Positions 47,652-58,630 of a DNA stretch of 64,000 bases are shown here, in pieces; the first letter of the stretch is position 1; the number at the start of each line of letters is the position of its first letter. The position numbers were made by a program, and so were the translations under genes. The DNA is taken from the NCBI RefSeq assembly GCF_947500265.1, contig NZ_CANMRN010000003.1:186001-250000 (forward strand). The letters are read 5' to 3'. The notes beneath the pieces were generated by a model, which was not told the origin of the DNA, made no database searches, and saw only the letters and a program-made list of their open reading frames with translations. This stretch comes from an uncultured Psychrobacter sp. (GTDB lineage Bacteria; Pseudomonadota; Gammaproteobacteria; Pseudomonadales; Moraxellaceae).

Positions 47652-49091
47652 ATGCGACTTCTCACAGCAGTCGACCAGTTGTTTCTACTTCTTGAGTCGC
47701 GTAAACAGCCCATGCACGTTGGTGGGCTGTTTGTATTTGAATTACCAGACAATGCGGATAGCGATTTTGTCTATCAATTGGTAAAACAAATGCAAGAGTC
47801 TGATGTGCCGCCCAGCTTTCCTTTTAATCAGGTACTTGAGCATTTAGCCTTTTGGAAAAAAGACAAAGACTTTGATGTCGAGCATCATTTGCATCATGTC
47901 GCACTACCAAGTCCTGGACGCGTACGTGAACTATTGATGTACGTCTCAAGAGAACATGGGCGTTTATTAGATCGCGCCATGCCTTTGTGGGAATGCCATG
48001 TTATCGAAGGTATCCAGCCAGAAGTCGAGGGTGGACCTGAACGTTTTGCGTGGTATTTTAAGATTCATCACTCTTTGGTTGATGGCATCGCAGCGATGCG
48101 TTTGGTTCAAAAATCCTTATCTCAATCGCCAACCGAGCCAGTTACCCTTCCTGTCTGGTCGCTGATGGCACGCCATCGCAACCAAGTAAACGCTATCTTA
48201 CCTGCCGAACGATCTATCAGGGGCATAATAAAAGAGCAGATATCTACCATCAAACCTGTATTTACAGAACTGCTAGATAATGTAAAAAACTACGGTAATG
48301 AAGGGTACGTCGGTACTTTTGACGCCCCAATGAGTATCTTGAATAAACGTATATCAGCCTCACGGCGTATAGCCGCACAGTCTTATGATATAAAACGGTT
48401 TAACGATATTGCTGAAAGGCTCAAAATTAGCAGGAACGATGTGGTACTGGCGGTCTGTGCAGGTGCTATTCGTCGTTATCTAATATCAATGGATGCGTTA
48501 CCAAGCAAACCGTTGATTGCCTTTGTACCGATGTCCCTGCGTACAGACAACAGTATCTCTGGCAATCAGCTGTCATTTGTATTGGCAAACTTGGGTACGC
48601 ATTTGGACAATCCACTGCGCAGGATAGAGCTTATTCACCGTAGTATGAATAACGGCAAACGTCGCTTTCGCCGCATGAACCAAGCGCAGGTCATTAATTA
48701 CAGTATCGTCTCATACGCGTGGCAAGGCATTAACTTAGCGACAGGACTGTTTCCTAGAAAGCAGGCATTTAACCTAATTATTTCTAACGTACCTGGTTCT
48801 GAAAAACCGCTGTACTGGAATGGTGCTCGTTTGCAATCATTGTACCCAGCTTCTATCGTCTTCAATGGTCAAGCGATGAATATCACTTTAGCCAGTTATT
48901 TAGATAAGATTGAGTTTGGTATTACCGCTTGTAGCAAGGCGCTGCCTCGCGTACAAGATATGCTGATGCTGATAGAAGAAGAGTTGCAGCTGCTAGAAAC
49001 TACCAGTAAGGAGTTAGCATTCAAAGGCATTACTGTCGAAGATAAAAATGACAATAAGGGTAATGATAAAACAAAAAAGCTGGCTCCATAA
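47652..49091 (+). CDS. Wax ester synthase / diacylglycerol acyltransferase (WS/DGAT)
   Basis: 479 residues of the bifunctional WS/DGAT family, which esterifies fatty alcohols or diacylglycerol with acyl-CoA to make storage lipids at the inner membrane. The catalytic HHSLVDG lies at residues 139-145. Other landmarks are PLWECHVIEG, NDVVLAVCAGAIRRYL, PLIAFVPMSLR and NLIISNVPGSEKPLYWNG. AtfA of Acinetobacter is the reference enzyme, and Psychrobacter species are known to hold WS/DGAT genes. AAAAGGATTTATT precedes the ATG. The last codons (KKLAP) and the stop are inside the terminator hairpin. Confidence 0.93.
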   Translation: MRLLTAVDQLFLLLESRKQPMHVGGLFVFELPDNADSDFVYQLVKQMQESDVPPSFPFNQVLEHLAFWKKDKDFDVEHHLHHVALPSPGRVRELLMYVSREHGRLLDRAMPLWECHVIEGIQPEVEGGPERFAWYFKIHHSLVDGIAAMRLVQKSLSQSPTEPVTLPVWSLMARHRNQVNAILPAERSIRGIIKEQISTIKPVFTELLDNVKNYGNEGYVGTFDAPMSILNKRISASRRIAAQSYDIKRFNDIAERLKISRNDVVLAVCAGAIRRYLISMDALPSKPLIAFVPMSLRTDNSISGNQLSFVLANLGTHLDNPLRRIELIHRSMNNGKRRFRRMNQAQVINYSIVSYAWQGINLATGLFPRKQAFNLIISNVPGSEKPLYWNGARLQSLYPASIVFNGQAMNITLASYLDKIEFGITACSKALPRVQDMLMLIEEELQLLETTSKELAFKGITVEDKNDNKGNDKTKKLAP

Positions 49092-49108
49092 TGGAACCAG
49101 CTTTTTTT
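49073..49108. terminator. Terminator overlapping the wax synthase stop codon
   Basis: AAAAAGCTGG-TCCA / TGGA-CCAGCTTTTT with the TAA in the loop region. It is flanked by A and T runs and so serves both convergent genes. Confidence 0.88.
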
Positions 49109-49184
49109 CATTCATACTCAATCTAGATATTAATTACATCTAGGCACTGAAAGCGCTAAACGTTAATACCATTAAGGTTAACGT

Positions 49185-50012
49185 TTAAATTGCGTCACCC
49201 CAGATTGGTACAACTGTTTGCATCAATGGCTTGAGTAATTTCACATTACAAGCGAAGATAGAGCCTGATGTCATAGAGTTGTGCGCGCCAGTATGATCAA
49301 CCACCACACCGCGTGCTTCAGTTACGATAAGCTCGCCCGCAGCGATGTCCCAAGGCTTGATAGACATCTCAAAATAACCGTCAAAACGACCAGCAGCAAC
49401 ATAGCACAAATCAAGCGCAGCTGAACCCATACGACGTACCTGACCACCTGCCTCAGATATCTTCTGTAAGCTCTCAAAGTGCTGTTTAGCATAAGAGATA
49501 ACTTCGCCATTGCGCTTACGCTCAAGCGGATGTCCTGTCGTAAAGAAACCGCCATCAATGGTTTTACGCTCGCTCACTTGCATACGGCGATTGTTCAAGC
49601 GCGCGCCTTTACCACGGCTCGCTGAGAACATCTCATCACGTACTGGATCATAGACCACACCGTGTTGGGTAACACCTTTATGCTGTACAGCGATAGATAC
49701 GCAGAACTGCGGTACACCATGAACGAAGTTCTTAGTGCCATCTAGTGGATCGATAATCCAGCACCAGTCAGCATCTTCGCCGCGGCCTTCTTGCATACCA
49801 AACTCTTCACCCAAAAATGAATGATTAGGATAGCTGGCTTTTAGCGTCTCAATCGTGAGCTCTTCGCTAAAGCGATCAATGCGGGTAACCAGACCATCAA
49901 GTCCTTTAGACTCAATATCTAACTCGATTTTGTGGCGGTTTTGATGCGCATATAAAATCTCTTTACCAACTTTTTCAGCAGTACGCGCTGCGATGACGAC
50001 CATGGGTTCCAT
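49185..50012 (-). CDS. suhB: Inositol monophosphatase family protein (SuhB-like)
   Basis: 275 residues from the ATG behind AAATAGGTTATTT; a longer frame starting 30 codons upstream begins with an unrelated hydrophobic stretch and is rejected. The metal-binding signatures of the family are present: GEEFG, WIIDPLDGTKNFVHGVP and, near the C-terminus, KPWDIAAGELIVTEARG. SuhB in E. coli has phosphatase activity and also joins the rRNA antitermination complex; which role dominates here is not visible. The start MEPMVVIAARTAEKVGKEI matches the SuhB N-terminus well. Confidence 0.92.
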   Translation of the reverse strand: MEPMVVIAARTAEKVGKEILYAHQNRHKIELDIESKGLDGLVTRIDRFSEELTIETLKASYPNHSFLGEEFGMQEGRGEDADWCWIIDPLDGTKNFVHGVPQFCVSIAVQHKGVTQHGVVYDPVRDEMFSASRGKGARLNNRRMQVSERKTIDGGFFTTGHPLERKRNGEVISYAKQHFESLQKISEAGGQVRRMGSAALDLCYVAAGRFDGYFEMSIKPWDIAAGELIVTEARGVVVDHTGAHNSMTSGSIFACNVKLLKPLMQTVVPIWGDAI

Positions 50013-50354
50013 AAATAACCTATTTGCTTGATGAATGAATATAAAAAATAAGACTAACTTTGTGCCCACAACATGCCAAACAGCCGCCGCATCACACCAC
50101 ATCTATGCGATTAAAAACGTGTCTCTTATAAACGAAAACTTATAAAAGACACCCGCATTATACTAAAATTGTTCAATAAAAACGAAAAAACCGTCACGCT
50201 GACCAAGCCAGTACTTTGGCGATCATCTAAACTGCGCAAGTTGTAAAAAAGTTATCACCTACGGCTAGCAGGTGTTTGCTCTGTTTAAGGAGCTTATGTT
50301 AGTTTTAAGTAACACATTTTTAACGCATTAATTTTTTAAAAAATATTGTAACGC
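50013..50354. other. Intergenic region upstream of suhB
   Basis: About 340 AT-rich bases. A TATAAT on the minus strand (50157-50162) could be a -10 for suhB, but its -35 is poor. No terminator for dxs was recognised. Confidence 0.4.
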
Positions 50355-52418
50355 TTACGATAAGAGCGTTTTAAGTTGCTTAATTACGCCTTTGACATCT
50401 AGACCACAATCAGCCAATTGCTCTGCTTGGGAGCCGTGAGCAATAAAGCGATCAGGAATACCGATATTAGCAATAGCTGGACGACTTTGCTTAAAGGCTG
50501 CCGACTCATTGAGCAAATACTCATTCACTGCACTACCTGCGCCGCCCATAATCATGTGCTCTTCTAGGGTTGCTATATGAGTGACCCCTTGTGCTAATAA
50601 CATCTCAAGCATGGCTATATCTAACGGTTTTACCCAGCGCATATTGACTACCTGTATCTGGCAATCTAACGCTGCATCGTTATTTGTTAGGGTTTCTGCT
50701 GCTTGCTGAGCAGTTGCGACCATCGTACCAAAGGCCAATAGTGCCAATTTGTAAGGTGCATCAGCTTTACCTAATACTGACTCGACAACTGCTTCGCCAA
50801 TTTTATAAGTTTGGGCTGGCTGTTCAATATCAGCACCTGTACCTGTACCACGCGGATAACGTACCGCCGTACAACCTGGATACTCATAGCAAGTATTGAG
50901 CAAATGGTAGCATTCGTTCTCATCTTTTGGCGCTGCAATCACCATATTAGGCACACAACGTAAAAATCCGAAATCAAACACGCCAGCATGCGTGGCACCG
51001 TCTTCACCGACTAGGCCCGCTCGATCTATAGCAAACATCACATCGAGATTCTGCAAGGCCACGTCATGAATCAGCTGATCATATCCACGCTGTAAGAACG
51101 TTGAATAAATCGCGACAATAGGTTTGACGCCTTGCGTTGCCATCCCAGCCGCTAGCGTGACAGCATGTTGCTCAGCAATGGCCACATCAAAAAAGCGCTC
51201 TGGAAAGTGACGAGCAAAGTCCGTCATCCCTGAGCCTTCTTCCATGGCAGGGGTGACAGCTAGTAGCTTATCGTCTTCGGCCGCTTTATCACATAAGAAC
51301 TGGCCAAACACTTGCGAATATTTTAACGCTGGCTTATCTTTTGAAGCCTTTACTATTGAAGTATTAGCTGCGTTGGTTTTTGCTTCGTTATCTTCGACAG
51401 GCAATTTACTGATTGCATGATAGCCCACCGGGTCTAACTCTGCTGGTGCAAAGCCTTTACCTTTAGTGGTATAGATATGCACTAATACTGGGCCTTTTAC
51501 TTGCTTCGCCAGTGACAATACGCGCAGTAGCTCAGGAATATTATGCCCATCAAATGGACCAAAATAAGTAAAACCAATCGCTTTGAATAAGTTGTCTTCT
51601 AGCTGCGGAACATCGCGCATCTCTTTATGACGTTTGCGACGATCGAACGCTTGCATATCAGGACGATGACAGAGTACTGGCTCACCTGACTCAGAGATAT
51701 CAACTTGATAACCTGACTCCCAAAGCATCGCTAAATGTCGTGAAAATCCGCCAATAGAGCAAGATATCGACATATCATTATCGTTTAGGATGACCAGTAA
51801 ATCAGCATCTTGCTGTACTGCGTCATTCATGGCCTCAAATGCCATACCGCCTGTCATTGCACCATCGCCGATGATGCAAGCAACCGTTTGCTCGCGGCCT
51901 TGATAACGCAGTGCGAGGCTCATGCCCAAACCAGCTGAAATAGAGGTCGATGAATGCCCTACGCCAAATGTATCGTAGGCAGACTCTCCGCGCTCAGGAA
52001 ACGCCGTCAGACCGTCTTTAGATCTGATAGTACCTAGCTGCTCACGGCGACCTGTCAGTACTTTATGAGCATAGGCTTGATGACCTACGTCCCAGACGAT
52101 TTGGTCTTGCGGCGTATCTAACAAATAATGCAATACTATAGTCAGCTCAACCACGCCCAAATTAGCACCAAAATGCCCACCGCTCTGACCAGCTGAATAC
52201 AATAGAAAAAGGCGCAACTCGTCAGCCAGCGTAATAAGCTTGGCAGCCGAAAGCATGCTAAGGTCAGTGGGTGTATCAATTGCATCAAGCAATGGCGTAT
52301 GAGGACGCACACGTGGAATCACAGTATAGGTCTGCTGTAAGCTCGATAGCTGAACAGCAGAATCCAGCTCTGATGTAGATAGGAACTGAGACTTTGGAGA
52401 ATGAGGTGACTGCTGCAT
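50355..52418 (-). CDS. dxs: 1-Deoxy-D-xylulose-5-phosphate synthase
   Basis: Condenses pyruvate and glyceraldehyde 3-phosphate using thiamine diphosphate, the first step of the MEP isoprenoid route and a precursor for thiamine thiazole. 687 residues from the first ATG; a TTG 26 codons upstream could extend it. Landmarks are the thiamine diphosphate motif [17 protein letters not shown]...[37 protein letters not shown], and [15 protein letters not shown]. It is longer than E. coli Dxs (620) through an N-terminal Gln/Ser-rich stretch and a Lys/Asn/Ala insert near the middle. ispA and xseB are not beside it. Confidence 0.96.
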   Translation of the reverse strand: MQQSPHSPKSQFLSTSELDSAVQLSSLQQTYTVIPRVRPHTPLLDAIDTPTDLSMLSAAKLITLADELRLFLLYSAGQSGGHFGANLGVVELTIVLHYLLDTPQDQIVWDVGHQAYAHKVLTGRREQLGTIRSKDGLTAFPERGESAYDTFGVGHSSTSISAGLGMSLALRYQGREQTVACIIGDGAMTGGMAFEAMNDAVQQDADLLVILNDNDMSISCSIGGFSRHLAMLWESGYQVDISESGEPVLCHRPDMQAFDRRKRHKEMRDVPQLEDNLFKAIGFTYFGPFDGHNIPELLRVLSLAKQVKGPVLVHIYTTKGKGFAPAELDPVGYHAISKLPVEDNEAKTNAANTSIVKASKDKPALKYSQVFGQFLCDKAAEDDKLLAVTPAMEEGSGMTDFARHFPERFFDVAIAEQHAVTLAAGMATQGVKPIVAIYSTFLQRGYDQLIHDVALQNLDVMFAIDRAGLVGEDGATHAGVFDFGFLRCVPNMVIAAPKDENECYHLLNTCYEYPGCTAVRYPRGTGTGADIEQPAQTYKIGEAVVESVLGKADAPYKLALLAFGTMVATAQQAAETLTNNDAALDCQIQVVNMRWVKPLDIAMLEMLLAQGVTHIATLEEHMIMGGAGSAVNEYLLNESAAFKQSRPAIANIGIPDRFIAHGSQAEQLADCGLDVKGVIKQLKTLLS

Positions 52419-52607
52419 AAACTGTACGATACCTACCAATCTGCTGACAAGACGTGTCTTTAAAATATAGCGGTGACTATAATCAAAAGACGTCAATAAT
52501 ACCTACATCATTATTGATGTAATCGACCATATAATTATTCATGCAACTTTCGTATTTGTATAGCTGCGCTACTTACGATAGTAGACACGCTAGCACAATA
52601 AACTGCG

Positions 52608-52660
52608 CGTCAATACCAACGTTTTGATATCAAAATATTGATGCTTTTATACTATTGACG
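52608..52660. promoter_or_regulatory. Nested inverted repeats upstream of dxs
   Basis: CGTCAATA and TATTGACG form an outer inverted repeat around a perfect 14-base palindrome TTTTGATATCAAAA (52622-52635). The symmetry suggests a protein-binding site or cruciform; no regulator can be named. Confidence 0.4.
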
Positions 52661-52920
52661 ACTGAAGGGTGACATTATGCCCTATTATTTTGCATCAATA
52701 GCGGATGTTAGTGACGACATAGTAGTGTAAGGGTAAAGACTTGTCACTGTATCCGTCAAAATAGTATGGCATAATAGCATTTTTTTTTAATTGTCGCTTT
52801 AATCATCGTGCGTCATCTGTGAACTTTGTGTGTTTTTATAAAAAATACAATGAGCACGCTGTCTTTATGAACAGGTTATACTGGTATCATCTTAATCTTA
52901 GCAGGAAAGTTTAGGTGACA

Positions 52921-53002
52921 TGCTCATCTCAACTAATAGTTATTTCGAAAACAGTAGTTATCTCGAACAGTAACCGGCTCAAACAGCGCTCATCTCGAAC
53001 AG
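52921..53002. repeat. Degenerate 16-bp tandem repeat upstream of ribA
   Basis: Five units: TGCTCATCTCAACTAA, TAGTTATTTCGAAAACAG, TAGTTATCTCGAACAG, TAACCGGCTCAAACAG and CGCTCATCTCGAACAG. The shared core is CTCGAACAG. The array ends 49 bases before the ribA ATG. Confidence 0.75.
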
Positions 53003-53051
53003 CAATAACATACTTTTCACAGCCACGACTTTAGGCTTATGTAGGACAGCA

Positions 53052-54798
<1,747 letters not shown>

Positions 54799-54837
54799 GT
54801 TTCGTAAATATCACAGCATTCATATTTTTGGAAAATA

Positions 54838-54876
54838 TTAAAAAGGTCAGCTACTATTCGCTGGCCTTTTTTATTG
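54838..54876 (+). terminator. Rho-independent terminator of ribA-hemF
   Basis: AAAAAGGTCAGC / GCTGGCCTTTTTT with one G-T pair and an 8-base loop. Confidence 0.85.
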
Positions 54877-55174
54877 TCAGTACCATCCAAACTAGCCATT
54901 CTCACGTTGTTATCGTAAAGAATACGTTGTGTAGCTACCATAAAATCACTGCAACCAACCATAACCAAGTTAAGTTATGCTTATTTAAAATATTACGAGG
55001 ATATAACAACTATATAATTCCCATCGCCCAGATAACCGTTACAATAGAAGACGTTCTTTATTAGCAACTGTGCTCAAAAGAATTTTAGGCAGTATTTTGT
55101 ATAACTATATTTTAAGTCAAAGCGAGCGTTTGTAATCGCGCTTACTATTAGCCAAGTTTAAAGGAGTAAGTCAT
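54877..55174. other. Intergenic region before the cytochrome c' gene
   Basis: About 300 AT-rich bases; the open frame that crosses it has no coding character. The promoter of the cytochrome gene should be here but is not evident. Confidence 0.4.
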
Positions 55175-55651
55175 ATGGCACAGGTTCATACCAACAAATC
55201 TTTCAAATCTCTGTTTAGCGTTACCTTGATGGCGGCTGCACTAGGTCTAACGGCCTGTAGCACCTCAACAGGATCTAACCCTGACGTGCAAGCGCGTCAA
55301 GACACCATGAAAAACTGGGGCGACGCAATGGGCGTCATGGGTGATATGGCAAAAGCACCTGACACATTTGATGCGGACGTATTTAAAGAGCAAGCAGCGT
55401 TCTTGGCAGAAGATGCCGCCAAGCCTTGGAGTCATTTTGAAGACCCAGAAGCGGTAGGCAATGCTACCGAAGCGGTTTGGTCTAATGCTGATGGCTTCAG
55501 TGCTGAAACTGAAAATTTTCAAAAAGTCACTGCTGAGCTAAACGCCGCCGCCCAAAACGCCACTAGTATGGACGATGTTAAACCTGCCTTTGGACAAGTT
55601 AGTGCAAGCTGTAAATCATGCCATACCGACTTTAGAGCAAAAGACGAATAA
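55175..55651 (+). CDS. Cytochrome c' lipoprotein
   Basis: 158 residues. The signal ends in LGLTAC, a good lipobox with the lipidated Cys at residue 28, so the protein is probably membrane-anchored in the periplasm. The rest fits the cytochrome c' four-helix bundle: RQDTMKNWGDAMGVMGDMAK early, a heme site CKSCHTDFR near the C-terminus. Cytochromes c' bind NO and CO at a five-coordinate heme and protect against nitrosative stress; a few act in electron transfer. Lipid anchoring is unusual, since most are soluble. AAAGGAGTAAGTCAT precedes the ATG. Confidence 0.85.
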   Translation: MAQVHTNKSFKSLFSVTLMAAALGLTACSTSTGSNPDVQARQDTMKNWGDAMGVMGDMAKAPDTFDADVFKEQAAFLAEDAAKPWSHFEDPEAVGNATEAVWSNADGFSAETENFQKVTAELNAAAQNATSMDDVKPAFGQVSASCKSCHTDFRAKDE

Positions 55652-55680
55652 GCCTTTATATTTATAGCAAGTCGACACGT

Positions 55681-55718
55681 AAAAAAAACCGCCATATCGT
55701 TTGATGTGGCGGTTTTTC
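55681..55718. terminator. Bidirectional terminator between cytochrome c' and mscS genes
   Basis: AAAACCGCCATATC / GATGTGGCGGTTTT (one G-T) around GTTT, with A and T runs on the two sides. Confidence 0.9.
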
Positions 55719-55779
55719 AGTTTTCTAAATATTGTGGAAATCAAAGTTTTGACACTAAGTGAATATTTCACCGAGCGTG

Positions 55780-56757
55780 CTACTCTGCTACTGTTTTATT
55801 CACATCCACAACGTCTTGTTGCTCGTTCATCTTATTAACGATTGCACTTACTGAAGGATCACTCAAATCGATCGTACGTATTGGGAATGGAATGTTTACG
55901 CCCGCTGCATCCAACGAGTTTTTGATACCTACAATTACTTGATGAATCGAGGCAACCTTATTGGCTTGCGTACCATCTTCGATAAACCAGCGTACCATTA
56001 GATCAATGGACGAACCACCAAAACCAGTAGCAATCACGCTTGGCGTTGCTTTCTTTGAGACGCTCTCTATCTTATCTAATGCTTTTATAATCTCAGCTTT
56101 GGCCGCTTCGATATCATCTTCATAGCCGATACCAACTGCAACTTGCAAACGGCGCTGCTTGTAAGCAGTATTAACGGTCAACGCCGAAGTATAAAGATCT
56201 GAATTTGGAATCACTACTTGTCTGCCATCATAAGTCCTGATGGTAGTTGCACGGATTTTGATATCTTCGACCGTTCCTTCATAGTCGCCTGAAACAATCT
56301 GATCACCGATACGAAACGGCTCTGAAATTAGCAGCAAGATACCAGAGAGCAAGTTTTGGAAGATATCCTTAAAAGCAAAACCGATAGCAACGGAACCAAT
56401 ACCGAGCGCGCCAATCAGCTTAGCAGGAGTGAACCCCGGCACCGCAATAACCATCGCTATCATAAAACCAATAAAGAAAATAAGCGCCCCGCCTACTCGC
56501 TGAAACACTTTGACCAAGTTCTGATGCCGACTACGGCTGCCTAATAATTTGTGAACGATTTTTTTGAAAACAATCGATAAAAACCAAAAAATCAGGATAA
56601 CGATAATTGATGCGACAAAATATGGAATGCGCTCAACAAAGCCAACCCATATCTCATTTGCCGAACCAAGGATGCTTTGATAGGTTAATCCATCCGTTGT
56701 CGTAGACTGCGCAGCTGTCTCAGCACTCAGTGTCGTGTCTGCCTCAGAGGTAGGCAT
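55780..56757 (-). CDS. Small-conductance mechanosensitive channel (MscS family)
   Basis: 325 residues with three N-terminal membrane segments (about 45-65, 90-115 and 120-145). The pore helix and beta domain follow, with GFAFKDIFQNLLSGILLLISEPFRIGDQI, the family signature. The cytoplasmic part has VIPNSDLYTSALTVNT and a mixed alpha/beta tail. It opens under membrane tension to release solutes on hypo-osmotic shock. The layout is like E. coli MscS (286) with a longer N-terminus and a charged C-terminal tail. It is a single gene. AAAGGAGTATCACCCAG precedes the ATG. Confidence 0.92.
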   Translation of the reverse strand: MPTSEADTTLSAETAAQSTTTDGLTYQSILGSANEIWVGFVERIPYFVASIIVILIFWFLSIVFKKIVHKLLGSRSRHQNLVKVFQRVGGALIFFIGFMIAMVIAVPGFTPAKLIGALGIGSVAIGFAFKDIFQNLLSGILLLISEPFRIGDQIVSGDYEGTVEDIKIRATTIRTYDGRQVVIPNSDLYTSALTVNTAYKQRRLQVAVGIGYEDDIEAAKAEIIKALDKIESVSKKATPSVIATGFGGSSIDLMVRWFIEDGTQANKVASIHQVIVGIKNSLDAAGVNIPFPIRTIDLSDPSVSAIVNKMNEQQDVVDVNKTVAE

Positions 56758-56829
56758 CTGGGTGATACTCCTTTATTCTATTTATTTCTATTAGCGTACT
56801 TATCTTAATAAGTGCTGTCGTTTTGACAA

Positions 56830-57393
56830 TTAGCCCATCAAATCGGCCTGTACGATTTCGATCCAGTAGCCGTCCACATCTTTGATAAAGGCAATGTTTT
56901 TCATACTGCCATCTTCTGGACGTTTTTTGAATTCGACATCGTTTTTGTCAAACCAAGCAACCGCTTCATCCAAACTTGGAACACTAAAACAAATATGACC
57001 AAAACCTTGTGGATCTTGATTGCCATCATGATAGCTAAAGTCAGCTTTTGTCTCGGTGCCGTAGTTGTGCGTCAACTCTAAAATACCACGCTGGCGGAAA
57101 GCAAAGATTTCTAGATCATCGCCAGTTGGCAAGTTTTCGCGCTCGCTCTCGGTCAATTTAGCCAAGAAATATAAATCGAATCCCATGTCAGGGAATTTCT
57201 TAACAGCAAGCAAGGTCATGCCCAAGACACCAGTGTAAAACTCTAGCGATTTAGCAGGGTCTTTGACACGCAACATGGTGTGGTTAAAAGTAAAACCGGT
57301 CGTCTGTGATGAAATTGGCTGAACACCATCAGTGCTAACACTACTAGCAGGCTGGTCTATTGCGTCGTTATTGTTGTTAGATGAAGTAGACAT
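56830..57393 (-). CDS. gloA: Lactoylglutathione lyase (glyoxalase I)
   Basis: Converts the methylglyoxal-glutathione hemithioacetal to lactoylglutathione. 187 residues from the ATG behind TATTAGGATAATT; a TTG seven codons upstream is rejected. The metal ligands are visible: His in FNHTMLRVKD, Glu in ILELTHNYG, His in FGHICFSV and Glu in YWIEIVQ. The first 35 residues are a Ser/Asn/Gln-rich tail not present in E. coli GloA (135 residues). The longer form with DLYFLAKLTESERENLP resembles the zinc-type enzymes of pseudomonads and eukaryotes. Confidence 0.95.
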   Translation of the reverse strand: MSTSSNNNNDAIDQPASSVSTDGVQPISSQTTGFTFNHTMLRVKDPAKSLEFYTGVLGMTLLAVKKFPDMGFDLYFLAKLTESERENLPTGDDLEIFAFRQRGILELTHNYGTETKADFSYHDGNQDPQGFGHICFSVPSLDEAVAWFDKNDVEFKKRPEDGSMKNIAFIKDVDGYWIEIVQADLMG

Positions 57394-57579
57394 AATTATC
57401 CTAATATAATTCAAAAAATAAAGGCAAAAACACGCAAATCACGATTGTCATGATTTGCGTCGTTCTCTTATCATAATAAAAAATGGCCAAATAACTGATA
57501 GGGTTTTGTAAGAATATGAACAAGGTATGTTCGTCTTTGTGCCTTAACTAGCTAGTTATCTAAAGCTATCTAAGACTGA

Positions 57580-58218
57580 CTAGCTATCTAAAAAACGCAC
57601 TTTTCCTGTCTCAAGATCATACTCAGCGCCGACTACCAGTAGCTGACCACTATTGGTTAGGTCCTCTAATGCACGTGAGCCATGCTTTAGCTGACTGACT
57701 GACATACGTACGTTAGCGCGAATAGAGCGATCGACCAGCTCGTCTGCATCGACGTCTTGACCATTGGCAGTTGCCAATTCGTGTAAGTTATAAACGCTTG
57801 GGCGAATACGATCAACGATAGATTGCAAGTTAGGTGAATAATTCTGCTCAGGGTTAATTAACGTCTCAACGCAAGCCGTGACAGCACCACATTTTGAATG
57901 TCCAAGTACCACTACCAATTGCGTGCCAAAAGCTTCGGCTGCAAACTCGATTGAACCAATCTGTGATGGTGCAACGACGTTACCCGCGACTCGTATAACA
58001 AACAAATCTCCCAACCCTTGATCAAAAACAATCTCAACTGGTACTCGTGCATCTGAGCAACCCAAAATAATGGCCAATGGATTTTGATCCTTGACCAACT
58101 CTGGACGGCGCTGCATATACTCATCGGTACTGGTGAGGCTATCAACGTAGCGTGCATTACCTGCTTTTAAAAGCTCAAGCGCTTCTTGACCTGTGGTTGG
58201 ACGTATATCGGTAGGCAT
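57580..58218 (-). CDS. can: Beta-class carbonic anhydrase
   Basis: Interconverts CO2 and bicarbonate. 212 residues with zinc ligands Cys54, His107 and Cys110 and the catalytic Asp56-Arg58 pair in CSDARVP; GHSKCGAV is intact. The protein fits the bacterial CynT/Can group in length. Cyanase genes are absent, so a general bicarbonate supply role is more likely than cyanate metabolism. GATAAAGGATCTCTC precedes the ATG. Confidence 0.95.
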   Translation of the reverse strand: MPTDIRPTTGQEALELLKAGNARYVDSLTSTDEYMQRRPELVKDQNPLAIILGCSDARVPVEIVFDQGLGDLFVIRVAGNVVAPSQIGSIEFAAEAFGTQLVVVLGHSKCGAVTACVETLINPEQNYSPNLQSIVDRIRPSVYNLHELATANGQDVDADELVDRSIRANVRMSVSQLKHGSRALEDLTNSGQLLVVGAEYDLETGKVRFLDS

Positions 58219-58498
58219 GAGAGATCCTTTATCATCAATAATATTAGAGTTATAAGCTGTTTTGCATATATGTATTCAAGCACAGATTGACTAATTGTCG
58301 CCAAACTATCAGGCTAATCATGTTTGTCAGCCATAACGTGATTGTATAGGAATAAAAACCAAAAAACGGTAAAAAAATTTGTCTAAATGTCTTTAGATGA
58401 ATGTAGTCACATCTAAAAATACAGCTGTATATATCGCTGCTACGATAGTACGACTCGCGTAACTTATAACGAACTTGCACTGAATTATATTAAGGGTT
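58219..58498. other. Divergent region between carbonic anhydrase and pot operon
   Basis: AT-rich, with no coding frame. The pot promoter and its tandem repeat follow on the right. No substrate-binding protein gene is present. Confidence 0.4.
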
Positions 58499-58507
58499 TG
58501 TTATAAT
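58499..58507 (+). promoter_or_regulatory. Extended -10 promoter of the pot operon
   Basis: TGTTATAAT (TGn plus perfect TATAAT) lies about 125 bases before the potA start. The predicted start point falls at about 58514, inside the adjacent 11-bp tandem repeat. Confidence 0.6.
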
Positions 58508-58510
58508 ACG

Positions 58511-58554
58511 CAGCACTCAGGCAGCACTCAGGCAGCATTCAGGCAGCAATCCGA
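58511..58554 (+). repeat. 11-bp tandem repeat at the pot transcription start
   Basis: CAGCACTCAGG occurs twice exactly, followed by CAGCATTCAGG and CAGCAATCCGA. The array begins four bases after the -10 box. Confidence 0.85.
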
Positions 58555-58630
58555 ACATGCTTACGCTCATGCCAATCCCTATAATGACAGCCAGCTGCAT
58601 ATAGCTATTGGACGCTTAGGAACAGATATT

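Larger units (their letters stand above)
52419..53051. other. Divergent control region between dxs and ribA
   Basis: Over 600 bases without a gene. It contains nested inverted repeats (52608-52660), a weak extended -10 (TGGCATAAT, 52767-52775) that could serve ribA, and a 16-bp tandem repeat next to ribA. No FMN riboswitch core was seen. Confidence 0.5.

Noticed and set aside
52700..53051. FMN riboswitch before ribA
   Set aside because: No conserved RFN-element core is visible; the leader contains a tandem repeat instead.
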